A stretch of DNA of 64,000 nt from Mesorhizobium denitrificans (GTDB taxonomy: Bacteria; Pseudomonadota; Alphaproteobacteria; Rhizobiales; Rhizobiaceae), in contig NZ_QURN01000001.1 in assembly GCF_003403035.1 (NCBI RefSeq), forward strand, positions 372,001-436,000, in the 5' to 3' direction. The translations under genes were made by a program, and so were the position numbers. Below are positions 8,369 through 16,981 of the stretch, piece after piece. How positions within the stretch are numbered: position 1 is the first letter of the stretch; every line of letters starts with the position of its first letter. The notes below the pieces were generated by a model. That model did not search any database. It was not told where the DNA came from and worked only from the letters and a program-made list of their open reading frames with translations.

Positions 8369-9157
8369 CACCGGGAAATGATGCAGCGCGATTGCTGTCG
8401 CTGCCGCCGCATTCAAACTATCGAACTCTTTGCTGATCGGTATGCGCACGCTGTGGATGCGTTGCAGTATCGCAGCGGGTAGGCCCGGTCCTTCCGCCCC
8501 AACATAGAGCGCCACCTTCCCACCGGGCGCGACTGCGCCAATATCTGTGCTGCCGCCGGGCGACAGCGCAAACTGCCTGAAACCGAGCCGATCCAACATG
8601 TCCGGTAAATCGTCCAAAGCGTCGAAGCGCGCAAACGGAACTTTCAGAACCGCGCCTACGGAAACTCTGAGAGCTTTTCGATAAAGCGGGTCGCAACAGG
8701 TTTGATCGAGCAGAACGCCGCCTGCACCGAAGGCCGCGGCATTGCGAAATATCGAGCCGATATTGTCGTGATTTGAAATCCCGGCGCACACTACGAGCGT
8801 TGCCTTCTCCGGCTGCGCCGCAACCAGGTCCTCGGGCGTCGTCAGAGTGTTGCGCCTGCCGATTGCCAGAATACCGCGATGCACGTCAAAGCCCGCGATC
8901 TGGTTCATCACCTCATCGTTGACGATGTAGGCTGGCACGTCGGGTCGCTCCGCAAGCGCACCCGCCAGCAACGGCAGTCGTCGTTCCAGAAGCAGGATGG
9001 ATTCGGCTATAAAGCGTTCAGAGCGCAGCAGGATTTCCAGAACGACCTTGCCTTCAGCGACAAATCGTTCTTGCCGACCAACCAGATCGCGCTCTTTAAT
9101 ATCGCGATAGGCGGTTACGCGCGCGTCGTTTGGCTCTTCAATTCTTATCTGGTTCAT
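8363..9157 (-). CDS. TrmH/SpoU-family RNA 2'-O-methyltransferase
   Basis: SPOUT-class, SAM-dependent methyltransferase acting on rRNA or tRNA ribose. All three SpoU motifs are visible: motif 1 NHDNIGSIFRNAAAFGAGG near the middle, motif 2 VALYVGAEGPGLP, and motif 3 IPISKEFDSLNAAAATAIAL at the C-terminus. The N-terminal third is the substrate-binding extension of this subfamily. The ATG used gives 264 residues; a TTG two codons upstream is possible. The target nucleotide cannot be deduced from sequence. Confidence 0.88.
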   Translation of the reverse strand: MNQIRIEEPNDARVTAYRDIKERDLVGRQERFVAEGKVVLEILLRSERFIAESILLLERRLPLLAGALAERPDVPAYIVNDEVMNQIAGFDVHRGILAIGRRNTLTTPEDLVAAQPEKATLVVCAGISNHDNIGSIFRNAAAFGAGGVLLDQTCCDPLYRKALRVSVGAVLKVPFARFDALDDLPDMLDRLGFRQFALSPGGSTDIGAVAPGGKVALYVGAEGPGLPAAILQRIHSVRIPISKEFDSLNAAAATAIALHHFPVL

Positions 9158-9214
9158 ACGCAAGCAAATAGACCGGCCGCGAAGACCGGTCCATCTCGCC
9201 TGCGAGAAGCGTAA

Positions 9215-9511
9215 TTACATTTCGCCGAAAATATCGTTCAGCGTGTTGTAAAGCTTGCGCACTTCTTCCGACTTGCAGGAGTAATAGATCATCTGCCGGT
9301 CACGACGCGTCTGCACGAGATTCAATCCGCGAAGTTTCGCGAGATGCTGAGAGAGCGCCGACTGGCTCAACGAGACCTGTTCCGCAATTTCATTGACCGA
9401 CATCTCTTCGTCGAGAAGGTGTCCAACGATTGCTAGCCTCTTGCGGTTTCCCAATGCCGTCAAAAATTTGGCAGCATCACCGGTCACGTCAGGTTTCTGT
9501 TTGTTTAGCAT
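9215..9511 (-). CDS. ArsR-family regulator, NolR-like
   Basis: A 98-residue winged-helix repressor. The recognition helix region SLSQSALSQHLAKLRGLNLV and the following TRRDRQMIYYSC wing closely resemble NolR, the global regulator of rhizobial symbiosis and growth genes. The metal-binding ELCVCDL motif of classical ArsR/SmtB sensors is absent, so metal sensing is unlikely. The start is the ATG giving MLNKQKPDVTGDAAKFLTAL; a longer open frame upstream lacks family similarity. The promoter region holds several ATTAG/CTAAT boxes like the NolR operator, suggesting autorepression. A hugZ-like gene lies just upstream on the same strand. Confidence 0.8.
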   Translation of the reverse strand: MLNKQKPDVTGDAAKFLTALGNRKRLAIVGHLLDEEMSVNEIAEQVSLSQSALSQHLAKLRGLNLVQTRRDRQMIYYSCKSEEVRKLYNTLNDIFGEM

Positions 9512-9512
9512 T

Positions 9513-9692
9513 CTAATCCGCCAATTAGTTTTGCACGAGCCGTCCGCACAGCCCCTGCTATTGCAGTCATGTACCCGTCGAAATGTTACTCCGCACAATT
9601 GCTAATACTAGCACGCCACACCGCAACGACAAAATGGAACTTACAATTCCGCTAATGCAACTATAGGAGTATTAGCAGGACGTATCATTAGC
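9513..9692 (-). promoter_or_regulatory. Cluster of ATTAG boxes upstream of the NolR-like gene
   Basis: CTAAT or ATTAG occurs at 9513, 9524, 9602, 9652, 9671 and 9687. The copy at 9652 fits the NolR consensus as I recall it, (A/T)TTAG-N9-A(T/A), read on the minus strand (spacing to TT at 9641-9642). The last two boxes lie at the edge of or inside the 3' end of the upstream gene. Binding is inferred. Confidence 0.45.
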
Positions 9693-10433
9693 AACCCCTA
9701 TACGCGCAAGTTTTGCTAAAGTTCCGCGCAGATCGTCAATTTTTTCAAGCGGAAGAGGAAAATTGAGTCGCTTGATGGTCGATTCTGACGAGAGATCGAC
9801 CCCTTCAGCGTCGATTCCTGTCACTCGCCAACGTCCTTCTTTAGCTCCGGCGATTTGCGCATAGCGCTCCACCGCATCGGCATGATCGCTGTTCATGTGG
9901 TCGATTGTCGACTGTTCTATTTCCTCGAGTTCATCGTTCGGGCCTGAAGTTCGCAATTCGTTTCCGCTCAATCGGTAAGCTTTGCCGAACCCACCGTTAA
10001 GACTGGCGCGCTCCACGCGAAGTGCGAAAAAGTTGAAATCGCCGAGCCCGACATAAAGCTTGGCCTTGGGGTGCCTATTGAGATAGCGGCGGCGCGCCTG
10101 CTCATAGGCCACGCTCTCGCACTCTATCTTTTCAGCGCGGCAGATAAGCGAAATGCGCGGATAGGCCAGCGGGTCGCCCTTACCCGGTTCGCCAAGCAGG
10201 AGCGAGGATCGCGGGTCCGCGAGAATGGCTTGCGTATGCTGCGACAGGAGCGAAACCAGAATAATCGGCGTGCCATCCATCGCAGTCGCGACACCCGCCC
10301 GGCTGACGAAGGGTGAGCCATCATCGCGATCCAAAACCGCCAGCGCACCGAATTGAGCGGTACGCAGCAATTGCTTGGCAAGGCCTATCGCCTCAGCGTC
10401 GGTTGGGCGGATGACATCCTTCTTTTCGCTCAT
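9672..10433 (-). CDS. HugZ-like heme/FMN-binding split-barrel protein
   Basis: Two-domain protein of 253 residues. The N-terminal part (about residues 10-160) is a pyridoxamine-phosphate-oxidase-like split barrel, with the GALAVLDRDDGSPFVSRAGV opening typical of HugZ heme oxygenases and their relatives. The C-terminal part is DUF2470, marked by IDHMNSDHADAVERYA. HugZ of Campylobacter and Helicobacter degrades heme; many alphaproteobacterial members are not tested, so heme breakdown is likely but not proven. The ATG chosen has a good GGAGAA ribosome site. An inverted repeat lies about 34-49 bases upstream of that ATG. Confidence 0.8.
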   Translation of the reverse strand: MSEKKDVIRPTDAEAIGLAKQLLRTAQFGALAVLDRDDGSPFVSRAGVATAMDGTPIILVSLLSQHTQAILADPRSSLLLGEPGKGDPLAYPRISLICRAEKIECESVAYEQARRRYLNRHPKAKLYVGLGDFNFFALRVERASLNGGFGKAYRLSGNELRTSGPNDELEEIEQSTIDHMNSDHADAVERYAQIAGAKEGRWRVTGIDAEGVDLSSESTIKRLNFPLPLEKIDDLRGTLAKLARIGVANDTSC

Positions 10434-10466
10434 CGGGTTCTCCAAACGAAAGGATTTCGCTCCACC

Positions 10467-10482
10467 GCCTGAAATGTCAGGC
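10467..10482. repeat. Perfect inverted repeat between SDR and hugZ-like genes
   Basis: GCCTGA-AATG-TCAGGC, 6-bp arms with a 4-base spacer. It lies 10 bases past the SDR stop and in the leader of the hugZ-like gene, on the same strand. No T-run follows on either strand, so an operator or a small RNA hairpin is more likely than a terminator. Confidence 0.5.
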
Positions 10483-10492
10483 CATTCGCTGC

Positions 10493-11254
10493 TTATTTTG
10501 GCGCGAGGCGGATAGCGCCGTCCAGGCGGATCGTTTCGCCGTTGAGCATCTGGTTCTCAACTATGTGCAGCGCAAGAGCCGCATATTCTGATGGTTCGCC
10601 GAGACGTGGAGGGAAGGGCACTGCGGCACCAAGCGAATCCTGAACCTCCTGCGGCATCCCTGCCATCATCGGTGTTTTGAAAATTCCAGGTGCAATGGTC
10701 ATGACGCGGATACCCACGCGGGAAAGGTCGCGCGCTATTGGCAGGGTCATCCCAACGACGCCACCCTTGGATGCGGAATAGGCGGCTTGCCCAACTTGTC
10801 CATCATAGGCCGCAACCGATGCAGTGTTGACAATCACGCCGCGTTCGCCGCCTTCAAGCGGCTCCAGCTTCGAAGCCTGATCGGCGAACAGACGGATCAT
10901 ATTGAAGGTGCCGATGAGGTTAACCTCAATGACCTTTCGGAAGGAATCCAGCGGGTGCGGTCCATCCTTGCTAACGGTGCGTGCGCCGACAACGATGCCA
11001 GCGCAGTTGACGAGAATGCGCGGCGCGCCAAGCTTCGCGATTGCTTGCGCAATCGCACTTTCTGCCTTGCTTGCGTCAGAAACATCGCATTTGATCGCGA
11101 GGCCACCGATGGACGCAGCAACCTTCTCCGCACGCTCTAGACCCAAGTCCAGCACGGCGACTTTAACGCCTTTGGCAGCAAGCGCCCGTGCGGTGGCTTC
11201 ACCAAGACCGGAACCTGCGCCGGTAACGATTGCAACTTGACCTTCCGCTATCAT
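10493..11254 (-). CDS. SDR, 3-hydroxyacyl-CoA dehydrogenase type
   Basis: Short-chain dehydrogenase of 253 residues with a strong GGGAGGAA ribosome site. It shows the NAD-binding [16 protein letters not shown] motif, the NCAG motif, and the catalytic Ser in [20 protein letters not shown] with the Tyr-x3-Lys of AYSASKGG. The [20 protein letters not shown] and [15 protein letters not shown] segments are characteristic of the human HSD10-like 3-hydroxy-2-methylbutyryl-CoA dehydrogenase branch, which works in branched-chain amino-acid and fatty-acid degradation. No other beta-oxidation gene is adjacent. Confidence 0.85.
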   Translation of the reverse strand: MIAEGQVAIVTGAGSGLGEATARALAAKGVKVAVLDLGLERAEKVAASIGGLAIKCDVSDASKAESAIAQAIAKLGAPRILVNCAGIVVGARTVSKDGPHPLDSFRKVIEVNLIGTFNMIRLFADQASKLEPLEGGERGVIVNTASVAAYDGQVGQAAYSASKGGVVGMTLPIARDLSRVGIRVMTIAPGIFKTPMMAGMPQEVQDSLGAAVPFPPRLGEPSEYAALALHIVENQMLNGETIRLDGAIRLAPK

Positions 11255-11323
11255 GCGGTTCCTCCCGACAGTTCAAATTTCAATCTAGCTCTAGGGTGCC
11301 TCGGCGCTGGATGCAACGCGACA

Positions 11324-11851
11324 CTATAGGTTTGAGGCGAGATCGAGATGCTTAATCTCGCCTTTCAGATCGGCGAGTGCGCCCGGCGTTATCTCATGCA
11401 CCAGCAGCCTGCGCGGATCGACCGGGCGCGGCATGGTGATCTGTCCCAACGGAACCATCTTGAACCCAACCGGTCCGTAATACGGCTCGTCCCCAACCAG
11501 AATAACTGCGCTATGCCCGTCGTCTGCTGCCGCTTTCAGCGCAATCGCTATGAGTTTGCGCCCGATGCCGAGATTTTTATGCGCGGGCCGAACAGCCAGC
11601 GGGCCCAGCAGCAATGCGCGTCCGTTGCCGATGGTGACAGGAGTCAGCCGCACCGACGCTACAACGACGTCATTGCGCATACCAACGAACGAAAGGTTGC
11701 GGTCGTGCGGCCCGCCCTCGCGGATCTTGTAGGCAGCCTTTGCGAAGCGGCCCGGCCCGAAAGCTTCGGCGTTAATGGCTTCGATTTCAGCGTCGTGGGC
11801 CGGTTCTTCCGGCAGGTAGAGAACGTCCAGAGGGAGCATTGTGTCACTCAT
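11324..11851 (-). CDS. GNAT-family N-acetyltransferase
   Basis: About 175 residues. The acetyl-CoA-binding motif A is clear: LGPLAVRPAHKNLGIGRKLI, followed by the YYGPVGFKMV segment that is usual in the YhbS-like branch. The chosen ATG (MSDTMLPLDVLY) removes a Cys/Pro-rich N-terminal run that has no family match. Substrate is unknown; such enzymes acetylate amines, peptides or drugs. It stands alone between an SDR and a Nudix gene. Confidence 0.82.
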   Translation of the reverse strand: MSDTMLPLDVLYLPEEPAHDAEIEAINAEAFGPGRFAKAAYKIREGGPHDRNLSFVGMRNDVVVASVRLTPVTIGNGRALLLGPLAVRPAHKNLGIGRKLIAIALKAAADDGHSAVILVGDEPYYGPVGFKMVPLGQITMPRPVDPRRLLVHEITPGALADLKGEIKHLDLASNL

Positions 11852-12006
11852 TGAGCAGAAGGAAGGCCGCACGCATGGCGGCACGAAGGGCGATCGCTTA
11901 GGCGATGGCCGGTCGTCGTCGTGCGATTCTGATCTGCTTTGACACGATTTTCATTGGGCGAACCCGCTATCACCAAAATTACGTTCCGTCCAGAAGAGAG
12001 ATGGTC

Positions 12007-12501
12007 CTACCAGTAGGATGATGCGGGCGCTCCGAACACAATCTCGTTGATTCTGCGCCGCGTCGCGGGTGTCGTTTCAGCGGGCAAATCCCCGACAGGA
12101 AAAAAACCTGCTTCGGCAATCTCGCGGTCAGGCTTCTTTGGCGAGGTTTGCCGGAACGACTCGACCAGAAAGAGCGCAACATGATCCCTGCGGCTGGCCT
12201 GCCGGTTGAAATGCAGACTGGCCAGCGTGGGCGGCGCGGTTATCTCGATATTGCCCTCCTCAACCAATTCGCGCTCCAACGAATATTGCATTGTCTCGCC
12301 CGTCTCGACGCCACCGCCGGGCATTTGCCAGCCGGGAACATAGGTGTGGCGAATGAGAAAAACTGTTCCCGCTTCGCGGTTCAGCACAAGCCCGCGCACG
12401 CCTAGTGTCATCGGTCGGCGCAGCAGAAAGTAGGTGTGAAAGAGCCGGGCGCGCAGCCCAGGCCAGCCGGTCTGACGAAATCGTGCTTCTTCATCGTCCA
12501 T
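12007..12501 (-). CDS. Nudix hydrolase
   Basis: Hydrolyses a nucleoside diphosphate linked to another group. The Nudix box runs GGVETGETMQYSLERELVEE and ends GNI, with the metal-binding REL-x-EE intact; the usual glycine near the end of the box is replaced by Asn. The ATG used here gives 164 residues; a TTG eight codons upstream in frame could also serve. The gene is divergent from the metallophosphoesterase gene with only about 45 bases between starts, so the two promoters must overlap. Confidence 0.83.
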   Translation of the reverse strand: MDDEEARFRQTGWPGLRARLFHTYFLLRRPMTLGVRGLVLNREAGTVFLIRHTYVPGWQMPGGGVETGETMQYSLERELVEEGNIEITAPPTLASLHFNRQASRRDHVALFLVESFRQTSPKKPDREIAEAGFFPVGDLPAETTPATRRRINEIVFGAPASSYW

Positions 12502-12545
12502 CAGCAGAAAATCCAAAGGTGACAAGAACGCTCGCGCTGTCCTAA

Positions 12546-13496
12546 ATGCATGGAATGTTCAGGCTCGCCCATATTTCGGATGTCCATCTCGGTCCGTTGC
12601 CGGACATATCCTATCGAGAACTCGCTTCCAAGCGCATGGTCGGCTACGTCAACTGGCATCGCAATCGTCGGCATTCGCTGCACGATGGAATCGTCGCCTC
12701 CATCACGAACGACATCAAGGCGCACAATGCGGATCACCTCGCGGTGACGGGCGATCTGGTGAATCTCGCGCTTGACGCCGAGCTTGAGATGGCTCGCCTC
12801 TGGCTGGAAACACTCGGAGATCCCAACGATGTGTCAGTCGTACCCGGCAATCACGATGCCTATGTGCCGGGCGCATTCGGCAAGTGCTGCCGCGCCTGGC
12901 AGCGATGGATGACGGGCGACGATCAGACGACGCCTGTTAGCCGGGAAACTTTTCCGTATCTGCGTGTGCGCGGTAATGTGGCACTCATAGGCGTAACCTC
13001 CGCGCGCGCCTCTGCTCCATTTATGGCAAGCGGCTATTTCAAAAGTGGTCAGGCAGCGCGCCTGCGTGCAATTCTGGACAAAACTCGCGAGGCCGGACTT
13101 TTCCGAGTGGTCATGATCCACCACCCGCCGATTCGAGCGGCGGTCCCGCAGCACAAGCGCTTGCTAGGCATTGGTCGCTTTCAGCGCGTCATGCTCCGTC
13201 ACGGTGCTGAACTTGTCATTCACGGTCATTCCCATCTCCCCTCGCTCTTTCACGTGCAAGGGCCGTCCGGGCCAATCCCTGTCATTGGCGTTGCCGCCAC
13301 GGGGCAAGCGCCGGGTGGCGCCAAGCCTGCCGCTCAGTGGAACATGTTCGAGATTGGTGGTCGGAAGAACCATTGGTCTTTAAAGCTGATACGCCGCGGC
13401 CTCACGGGGCTGTCCATGCCGCCGGTTGAGTTGCAGAGCATCGACCTGGTGCACGCGCCCGCTCCGGTGGTGGAGACTGTAACGGTCGAAAGCTAA
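12546..13496 (+). CDS. Metallophosphoesterase
   Basis: Calcineurin-like phosphoesterase of 316 residues. The full set of di-metal motifs is present: DVHLGP (D-x-H), TGDLVNLA (GD-x2), VPGNHDAY (GNHD), MIHHPP and the C-terminal GHSHLPS. This group often acts on cyclic nucleotides or phospholipid head groups (CpdA/UDP-diacylglucosamine type), but the substrate cannot be fixed here. Two ATGs three codons apart could be the start; the first is annotated. It ends 3 bases before the stop of the convergent gene. Confidence 0.87.
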   Translation: MHGMFRLAHISDVHLGPLPDISYRELASKRMVGYVNWHRNRRHSLHDGIVASITNDIKAHNADHLAVTGDLVNLALDAELEMARLWLETLGDPNDVSVVPGNHDAYVPGAFGKCCRAWQRWMTGDDQTTPVSRETFPYLRVRGNVALIGVTSARASAPFMASGYFKSGQAARLRAILDKTREAGLFRVVMIHHPPIRAAVPQHKRLLGIGRFQRVMLRHGAELVIHGHSHLPSLFHVQGPSGPIPVIGVAATGQAPGGAKPAAQWNMFEIGGRKNHWSLKLIRRGLTGLSMPPVELQSIDLVHAPAPVVETVTVES

Positions 13497-13499
13497 AGC

Positions 13500-14171
13500 C
13501 TATTGATGGGCGATGCGGTCCCACAGATAGTTTGCCAGCATCGCGAGCCCGAAAAGACCGCCCAGAATAAAGATCATCAGCCCCCAGACGAACGATTTCC
13601 AGCCGCTCTGCGTCGGTTCGATAACAGGCTCAGCTTTCAGTGGCTCAGACGTTGTGGTGGCAACCGGCGCGCTGGTCTCCCGCAAGGGCTTAGGCTCGTC
13701 ATAACGAGAAATCGGCTTGGGGCTGACACTTGCGCGATAGGAGAGAGGCGTGCCGCCTTCCAGCATCCGCTCGCGCTCAACCATGCGCTCGGCAATATAA
13801 CGCGTAACCTGATCGGCAACTGGCTTCGGATCGGTGGATTCCGCCAATATTACCCTGCCATTGCGCGTGTCTTTCAGAAAGCGATAGGTCCGCTTGTCGC
13901 GGCTCATGCTCACATGGCTAACGCCATCGATCCAGAAACGCGGCTTCAGTCCTGACGAAAGCGCAAAATCAAACAGGTCGAGATCGGTAGGCACTTCCTG
14001 AATGATCGGACCCAGCTCATTGGCGAGTATTTCCAGCCGCATCCGCTCGGCGTCGCGCATTTCAATCACGACATCGTCGCGATCGGCCTCGGCGTTCTTG
14101 ACCGAACGCACAGCCTCGGCGAGTTTGCGTGAGGGGTCCAGCACTCTCACATTGTCGTTTGGGTCACTCAT
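13500..14171 (-). CDS. Conserved tail-anchored protein, unknown function
   Basis: 223 residues. The N-terminal part is helical and acidic (EMRDAERMRLEILANELGPI), followed by a mixed domain with a GLKPRFWIDGVSHVSMSRDK segment. A Pro/Glu/Ala-rich linker spans about residues 145-190. One transmembrane helix near the C-terminus (FVWGLMIFILGGLFGLAMLA) is followed by only about 10 residues, so the protein should be a C-tail-anchored cytoplasmic domain. I recognise no named family. The gene has its own short upstream gap and no operon partner. Confidence 0.72.
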   Translation of the reverse strand: MSDPNDNVRVLDPSRKLAEAVRSVKNAEADRDDVVIEMRDAERMRLEILANELGPIIQEVPTDLDLFDFALSSGLKPRFWIDGVSHVSMSRDKRTYRFLKDTRNGRVILAESTDPKPVADQVTRYIAERMVERERMLEGGTPLSYRASVSPKPISRYDEPKPLRETSAPVATTTSEPLKAEPVIEPTQSGWKSFVWGLMIFILGGLFGLAMLANYLWDRIAHQ

Positions 14172-14263
14172 ACAATGGCACTCAACGGCTTTGCTATGGT
14201 GAACAAAGCGTTAACATAGCGAATTGTGAATTGCACCAGAGTCAAAAGAGCTAGGTTCGGGAG

Positions 14264-15019
14264 CTAGATAACGGCCTGTTTGGCGATCAGTTCCGCCACC
14301 TCATCGGGGCATTCTTCGGCCAGCATATGCCCTGCGCGCGTCAGCGTGATTTTGGTCCAGTGCGCTGGCATCGCGTCCATCTGCGAGATTGGCAGCACGT
14401 TATCGAGCGCCCCCCAAAGAACGGCAACGGGCATCTTCAACGCTTGAATACCCTCTGCGGGAATTACACCCTGCCGCCCATCACGGGTAATCAAGGCCGC
14501 GATCTTTTCGAGCATCGCGATCTGGCCGACCGCCTCACGGCCCTTTGCTCGCTTCGCGGCATCTTCATTCGTAGCCGTGGCATCCGGCCCAGACATTTCT
14601 TTCAGGCAAGCCGCAATCGTGTCGGCATCACTCGCGCTACCATAGCGGCGCAGCAGGGGCGCGTTGATCTCGGGTCCATAACCACCCGGTGAAAGAAGGG
14701 TAAGGCTCGCGGGCAAATCGGGGTTCATCATTGAAATGAGTGTGGCGATTGCCCCGCCCATCGAATGCCCGACAATATGCGCGTGCTCGATTTTGCGCTC
14801 CGCAAGGTCGGCAGCAATCGCCTTTGCTGCCGTTCCCGGCGATCCGGCATTCGGATAATGAAGCGACCTGCCGTGCCCCGGCAGGTCGTATGCGAAGATT
14901 GTGCGGCCGGGCAGCTTTTCAATCACAGCCCGCCAGATCGCGCTGGTTGCGCCGAAGCCATGCAGCAGGACGATCGGCATCCCGCTGCCTGGTTGAACTT
15001 CGGCGTAAAGCTCGGTCAT
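14264..15019 (-). CDS. Alpha/beta hydrolase
   Basis: 251 residues with the classical fold: oxyanion motif LLHGFGATSAIW, the AYDLPGHGRS loop, nucleophile Ser in VGHSMGGAIA, a late acidic residue in LWGALDNVLP and the catalytic His in LTRAGHMLAEECP. It resembles the acetoin dehydrogenase E2-like or 2-hydroxy-6-oxo-dienoate hydrolase branch, but the substrate is not known. Its ATG overlaps the leuA stop codon by four bases, so it is translationally coupled to leuA and comes under leucine leader control. No link to leucine synthesis is known for this family. Confidence 0.83.
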   Translation of the reverse strand: MTELYAEVQPGSGMPIVLLHGFGATSAIWRAVIEKLPGRTIFAYDLPGHGRSLHYPNAGSPGTAAKAIAADLAERKIEHAHIVGHSMGGAIATLISMMNPDLPASLTLLSPGGYGPEINAPLLRRYGSASDADTIAACLKEMSGPDATATNEDAAKRAKGREAVGQIAMLEKIAALITRDGRQGVIPAEGIQALKMPVAVLWGALDNVLPISQMDAMPAHWTKITLTRAGHMLAEECPDEVAELIAKQAVI

Positions 15020-16728
15020 GATTTCGCGAGGATCCTGTTGGCGGCCGACACGATTGCTTCGAGCGAAGCCGCAACGATGTTCGTGTTCACGCCCGCCCCG
15101 AATGTACGCTTCCCATCATGCTCAATCTCGACATAGCTGATCGCCGCAGCGTTCGAGCCATGATGCATGGAATGCTCCGAATAATCGAACACCGACATCG
15201 GCACGCCGATATGGCGCGACAATGCATCCACAAAGCCATCAATCGGGCCCGTACCAGAACCGGTGATGCTCACTTCCTTGCCATTGTCGATGATAGTCGC
15301 TTCGAGATTCCGCCTGCCCTTGTTCGACGAATCGGTAAAGGTGGCGTGATCGAGGAATTTCAGCCGTTCGCCGGGTTGGTCGACATAAACCTCCATGAAG
15401 CGTTCGTGAATGCGCTTGGAGGAAACTTCCTTGCCCTCGGCATCCGTAATCGACTGAATTTCTTTCGAAAACTCGATCTGAAGGTTGCGCGGCAGGTTCA
15501 GCCCATAATCTGCCTGCAAGACATAGGCGATGCCGCCCTTGCCGGACTGGGAGTTGATGCGAATGATCGCCTCATAAGAGCGCCCAACATCCTGCGGATC
15601 GATCGGCAGATAGGGCACTTCCCACAATTCCTTGTTGGCCTTGGTTAGCGCCTTCATGCCCTTGTTGATGGCGTCCTGATGAGAGCCGGAGAAGGCCGTG
15701 TAAACCAATTCGCCCACGTAGGGATGGCGCTCTGCAATCGCCAACTGGTTGGAATATTCATAGACCGCCTTCATGCGCGGAATATCCGAGCAATCCAGCT
15801 CGGGATCAACGCCCTGCGTGAACATGTTCAGCGCCAGATTGACGATGTCGACATTGCCTGTGCGCTCGCCATTTCCGAACAATGTGCCTTCCACGCGGTC
15901 GGCGCCCGCCATCAATCCCAATTCTGTCGCGGCAACACCCGTTCCGCGGTCGTTGTGCGGATGCAGTGAAATAATGATCTTGTCGCGATTGTCGATCTGG
16001 CGGCACATCCATTCGATCTGGTCGGCATAAATGTTGGGCGTAGCCATCTCGACGGTTGCCGGCAGATTGATGATCAACCTGTTCTCGGCGGTCGGCTGTA
16101 CGATCTCGGCAACCGCGTTGCAGATCTCCAGCGCCACTTCCAGCTCGGTGCCTGTAAAGCTCTCGGGCGAATATTGGAAGCGATAGCCACCACCAGCCTT
16201 GGCCGCCATGTCGGTAATCATCTTGGCCGCGTCTGTTGCAATCGACTTGATGCCGCGCACGTCTTTTTCAAACACCACGCGCCGCTGCAATTCGCTGGTC
16301 GAGTTGTAGAAATGCACGATTGGCGTCTTTGCACCTTCCAAGGATTCAAAAGTGCGCGTGATCAATTCGGGACGGCACTGCACCAGCACCTGCAAATCGA
16401 CATTATCGGGCACATTGCCTTCTTCGATGCACCAGCGCGCGAAATCGAAATCCGTCTGCGATGCGGAGGGGAAGCCAATTTCAATTTCACGGAAACCCAT
16501 ATCGAGCAGCAACTGGAACATGCGCGCCTTGCGCTCATGGCCCATTGGATCGATCAATGCCTGATTTCCGTCGCGCAGATCGACGGAACACCAGATCGGT
16601 GCTTTGTCGATGCGCTTCTCTGGCCAGGTGCGGTCCTTGAGCCCCACCATCGGATAGGGCTCGTATTTCCGCGATGCCGTCGGCATACCCTTGGCGGCCG
16701 AGGCGCTCATAGTTTGCGGTGCGTTCAT
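15016..16728 (-). CDS. leuA: 2-isopropylmalate synthase LeuA
   Basis: First committed step of leucine synthesis: acetyl-CoA plus 2-ketoisovalerate to 2-isopropylmalate. The DRE-TIM metallolyase core shows SVDLRDGNQALIDPM, the HPHNDRGTGVAATELGLMAG metal site and GTLFGNGERTGNVD. The C-terminal part is the allosteric LeuA dimer domain, ending EAIVSAANRILAKS. At 570 residues this is the longer, yeast/actinobacterial-like form. The ATG chosen has a GGAGAAG ribosome site. Upstream lie a Leu-rich leader peptide and an RNA hairpin, so stalling-based control is likely; the downstream hydrolase is cotranscribed. Confidence 0.95.
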   Translation of the reverse strand: MNAPQTMSASAAKGMPTASRKYEPYPMVGLKDRTWPEKRIDKAPIWCSVDLRDGNQALIDPMGHERKARMFQLLLDMGFREIEIGFPSASQTDFDFARWCIEEGNVPDNVDLQVLVQCRPELITRTFESLEGAKTPIVHFYNSTSELQRRVVFEKDVRGIKSIATDAAKMITDMAAKAGGGYRFQYSPESFTGTELEVALEICNAVAEIVQPTAENRLIINLPATVEMATPNIYADQIEWMCRQIDNRDKIIISLHPHNDRGTGVAATELGLMAGADRVEGTLFGNGERTGNVDIVNLALNMFTQGVDPELDCSDIPRMKAVYEYSNQLAIAERHPYVGELVYTAFSGSHQDAINKGMKALTKANKELWEVPYLPIDPQDVGRSYEAIIRINSQSGKGGIAYVLQADYGLNLPRNLQIEFSKEIQSITDAEGKEVSSKRIHERFMEVYVDQPGERLKFLDHATFTDSSNKGRRNLEATIIDNGKEVSITGSGTGPIDGFVDALSRHIGVPMSVFDYSEHSMHHGSNAAAISYVEIEHDGKRTFGAGVNTNIVAASLEAIVSAANRILAKS

Positions 16729-16810
16729 TTTATCTTCTCCCGGCGCGGGTGGTTCGCGATGACCTGCCAAATGCGCCAAACATAAGCTTGGTTTGTTATG
16801 GGGTGCTGAC

Positions 16811-16856
16811 AAGGAGCGGGCGCACAGGGCGGATCATCGACCGCCGGGCGCTCCTT
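16811..16856 (-). promoter_or_regulatory. leuA leader hairpin
   Basis: Outer arms AAGGAGCG / CGCTCCTT enclose inner arms GGCGG / CCGCC. It starts at the leader-peptide stop codon. No T-run follows on the minus strand, so it is not a plain intrinsic terminator. The CTCC in its distal arm could instead pair with the GGAG ribosome site of leuA 70 bases downstream, a possible translational switch. The rest of the gap down to leuA shows nothing else clear. Confidence 0.55.
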
Positions 16857-16918
16857 CAACGAGCCCGGCGATCGCCGCTAAGGCCGAGAAGAAGTAGGGT
16901 GGATGCAAGTGCGCGCAC
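16856..16918 (-). CDS. leuL: Leu-rich leader peptide of leuA
   Basis: A 20-residue frame, MRALASTLLLLGLSGDRRAR, opening at GTG behind a GGTTGAG sequence. It holds six Leu codons, four of them consecutive (CTA CTT CTT CTC), then Gly and CTT; CTA in particular is rare in GC-rich genomes. In-frame translation could also start at an ATG 57 bases upstream, but that ATG lies almost at the predicted transcription start. Its stop overlaps the regulatory hairpin, and leuA follows on the same strand. This is the standard layout of a ribosome-stalling attenuator. Seen: frame, codons, hairpin. Inferred: translation and function. Confidence 0.75.
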   Translation of the reverse strand: MRALASTLLLLGLSGDRRAR

Positions 16919-16981
16919 AGTCTCAACCGCGAAAGCGGCTGAACGCGAGATTGTTTTTGCACCCGTCGAAGACATGCGAGC

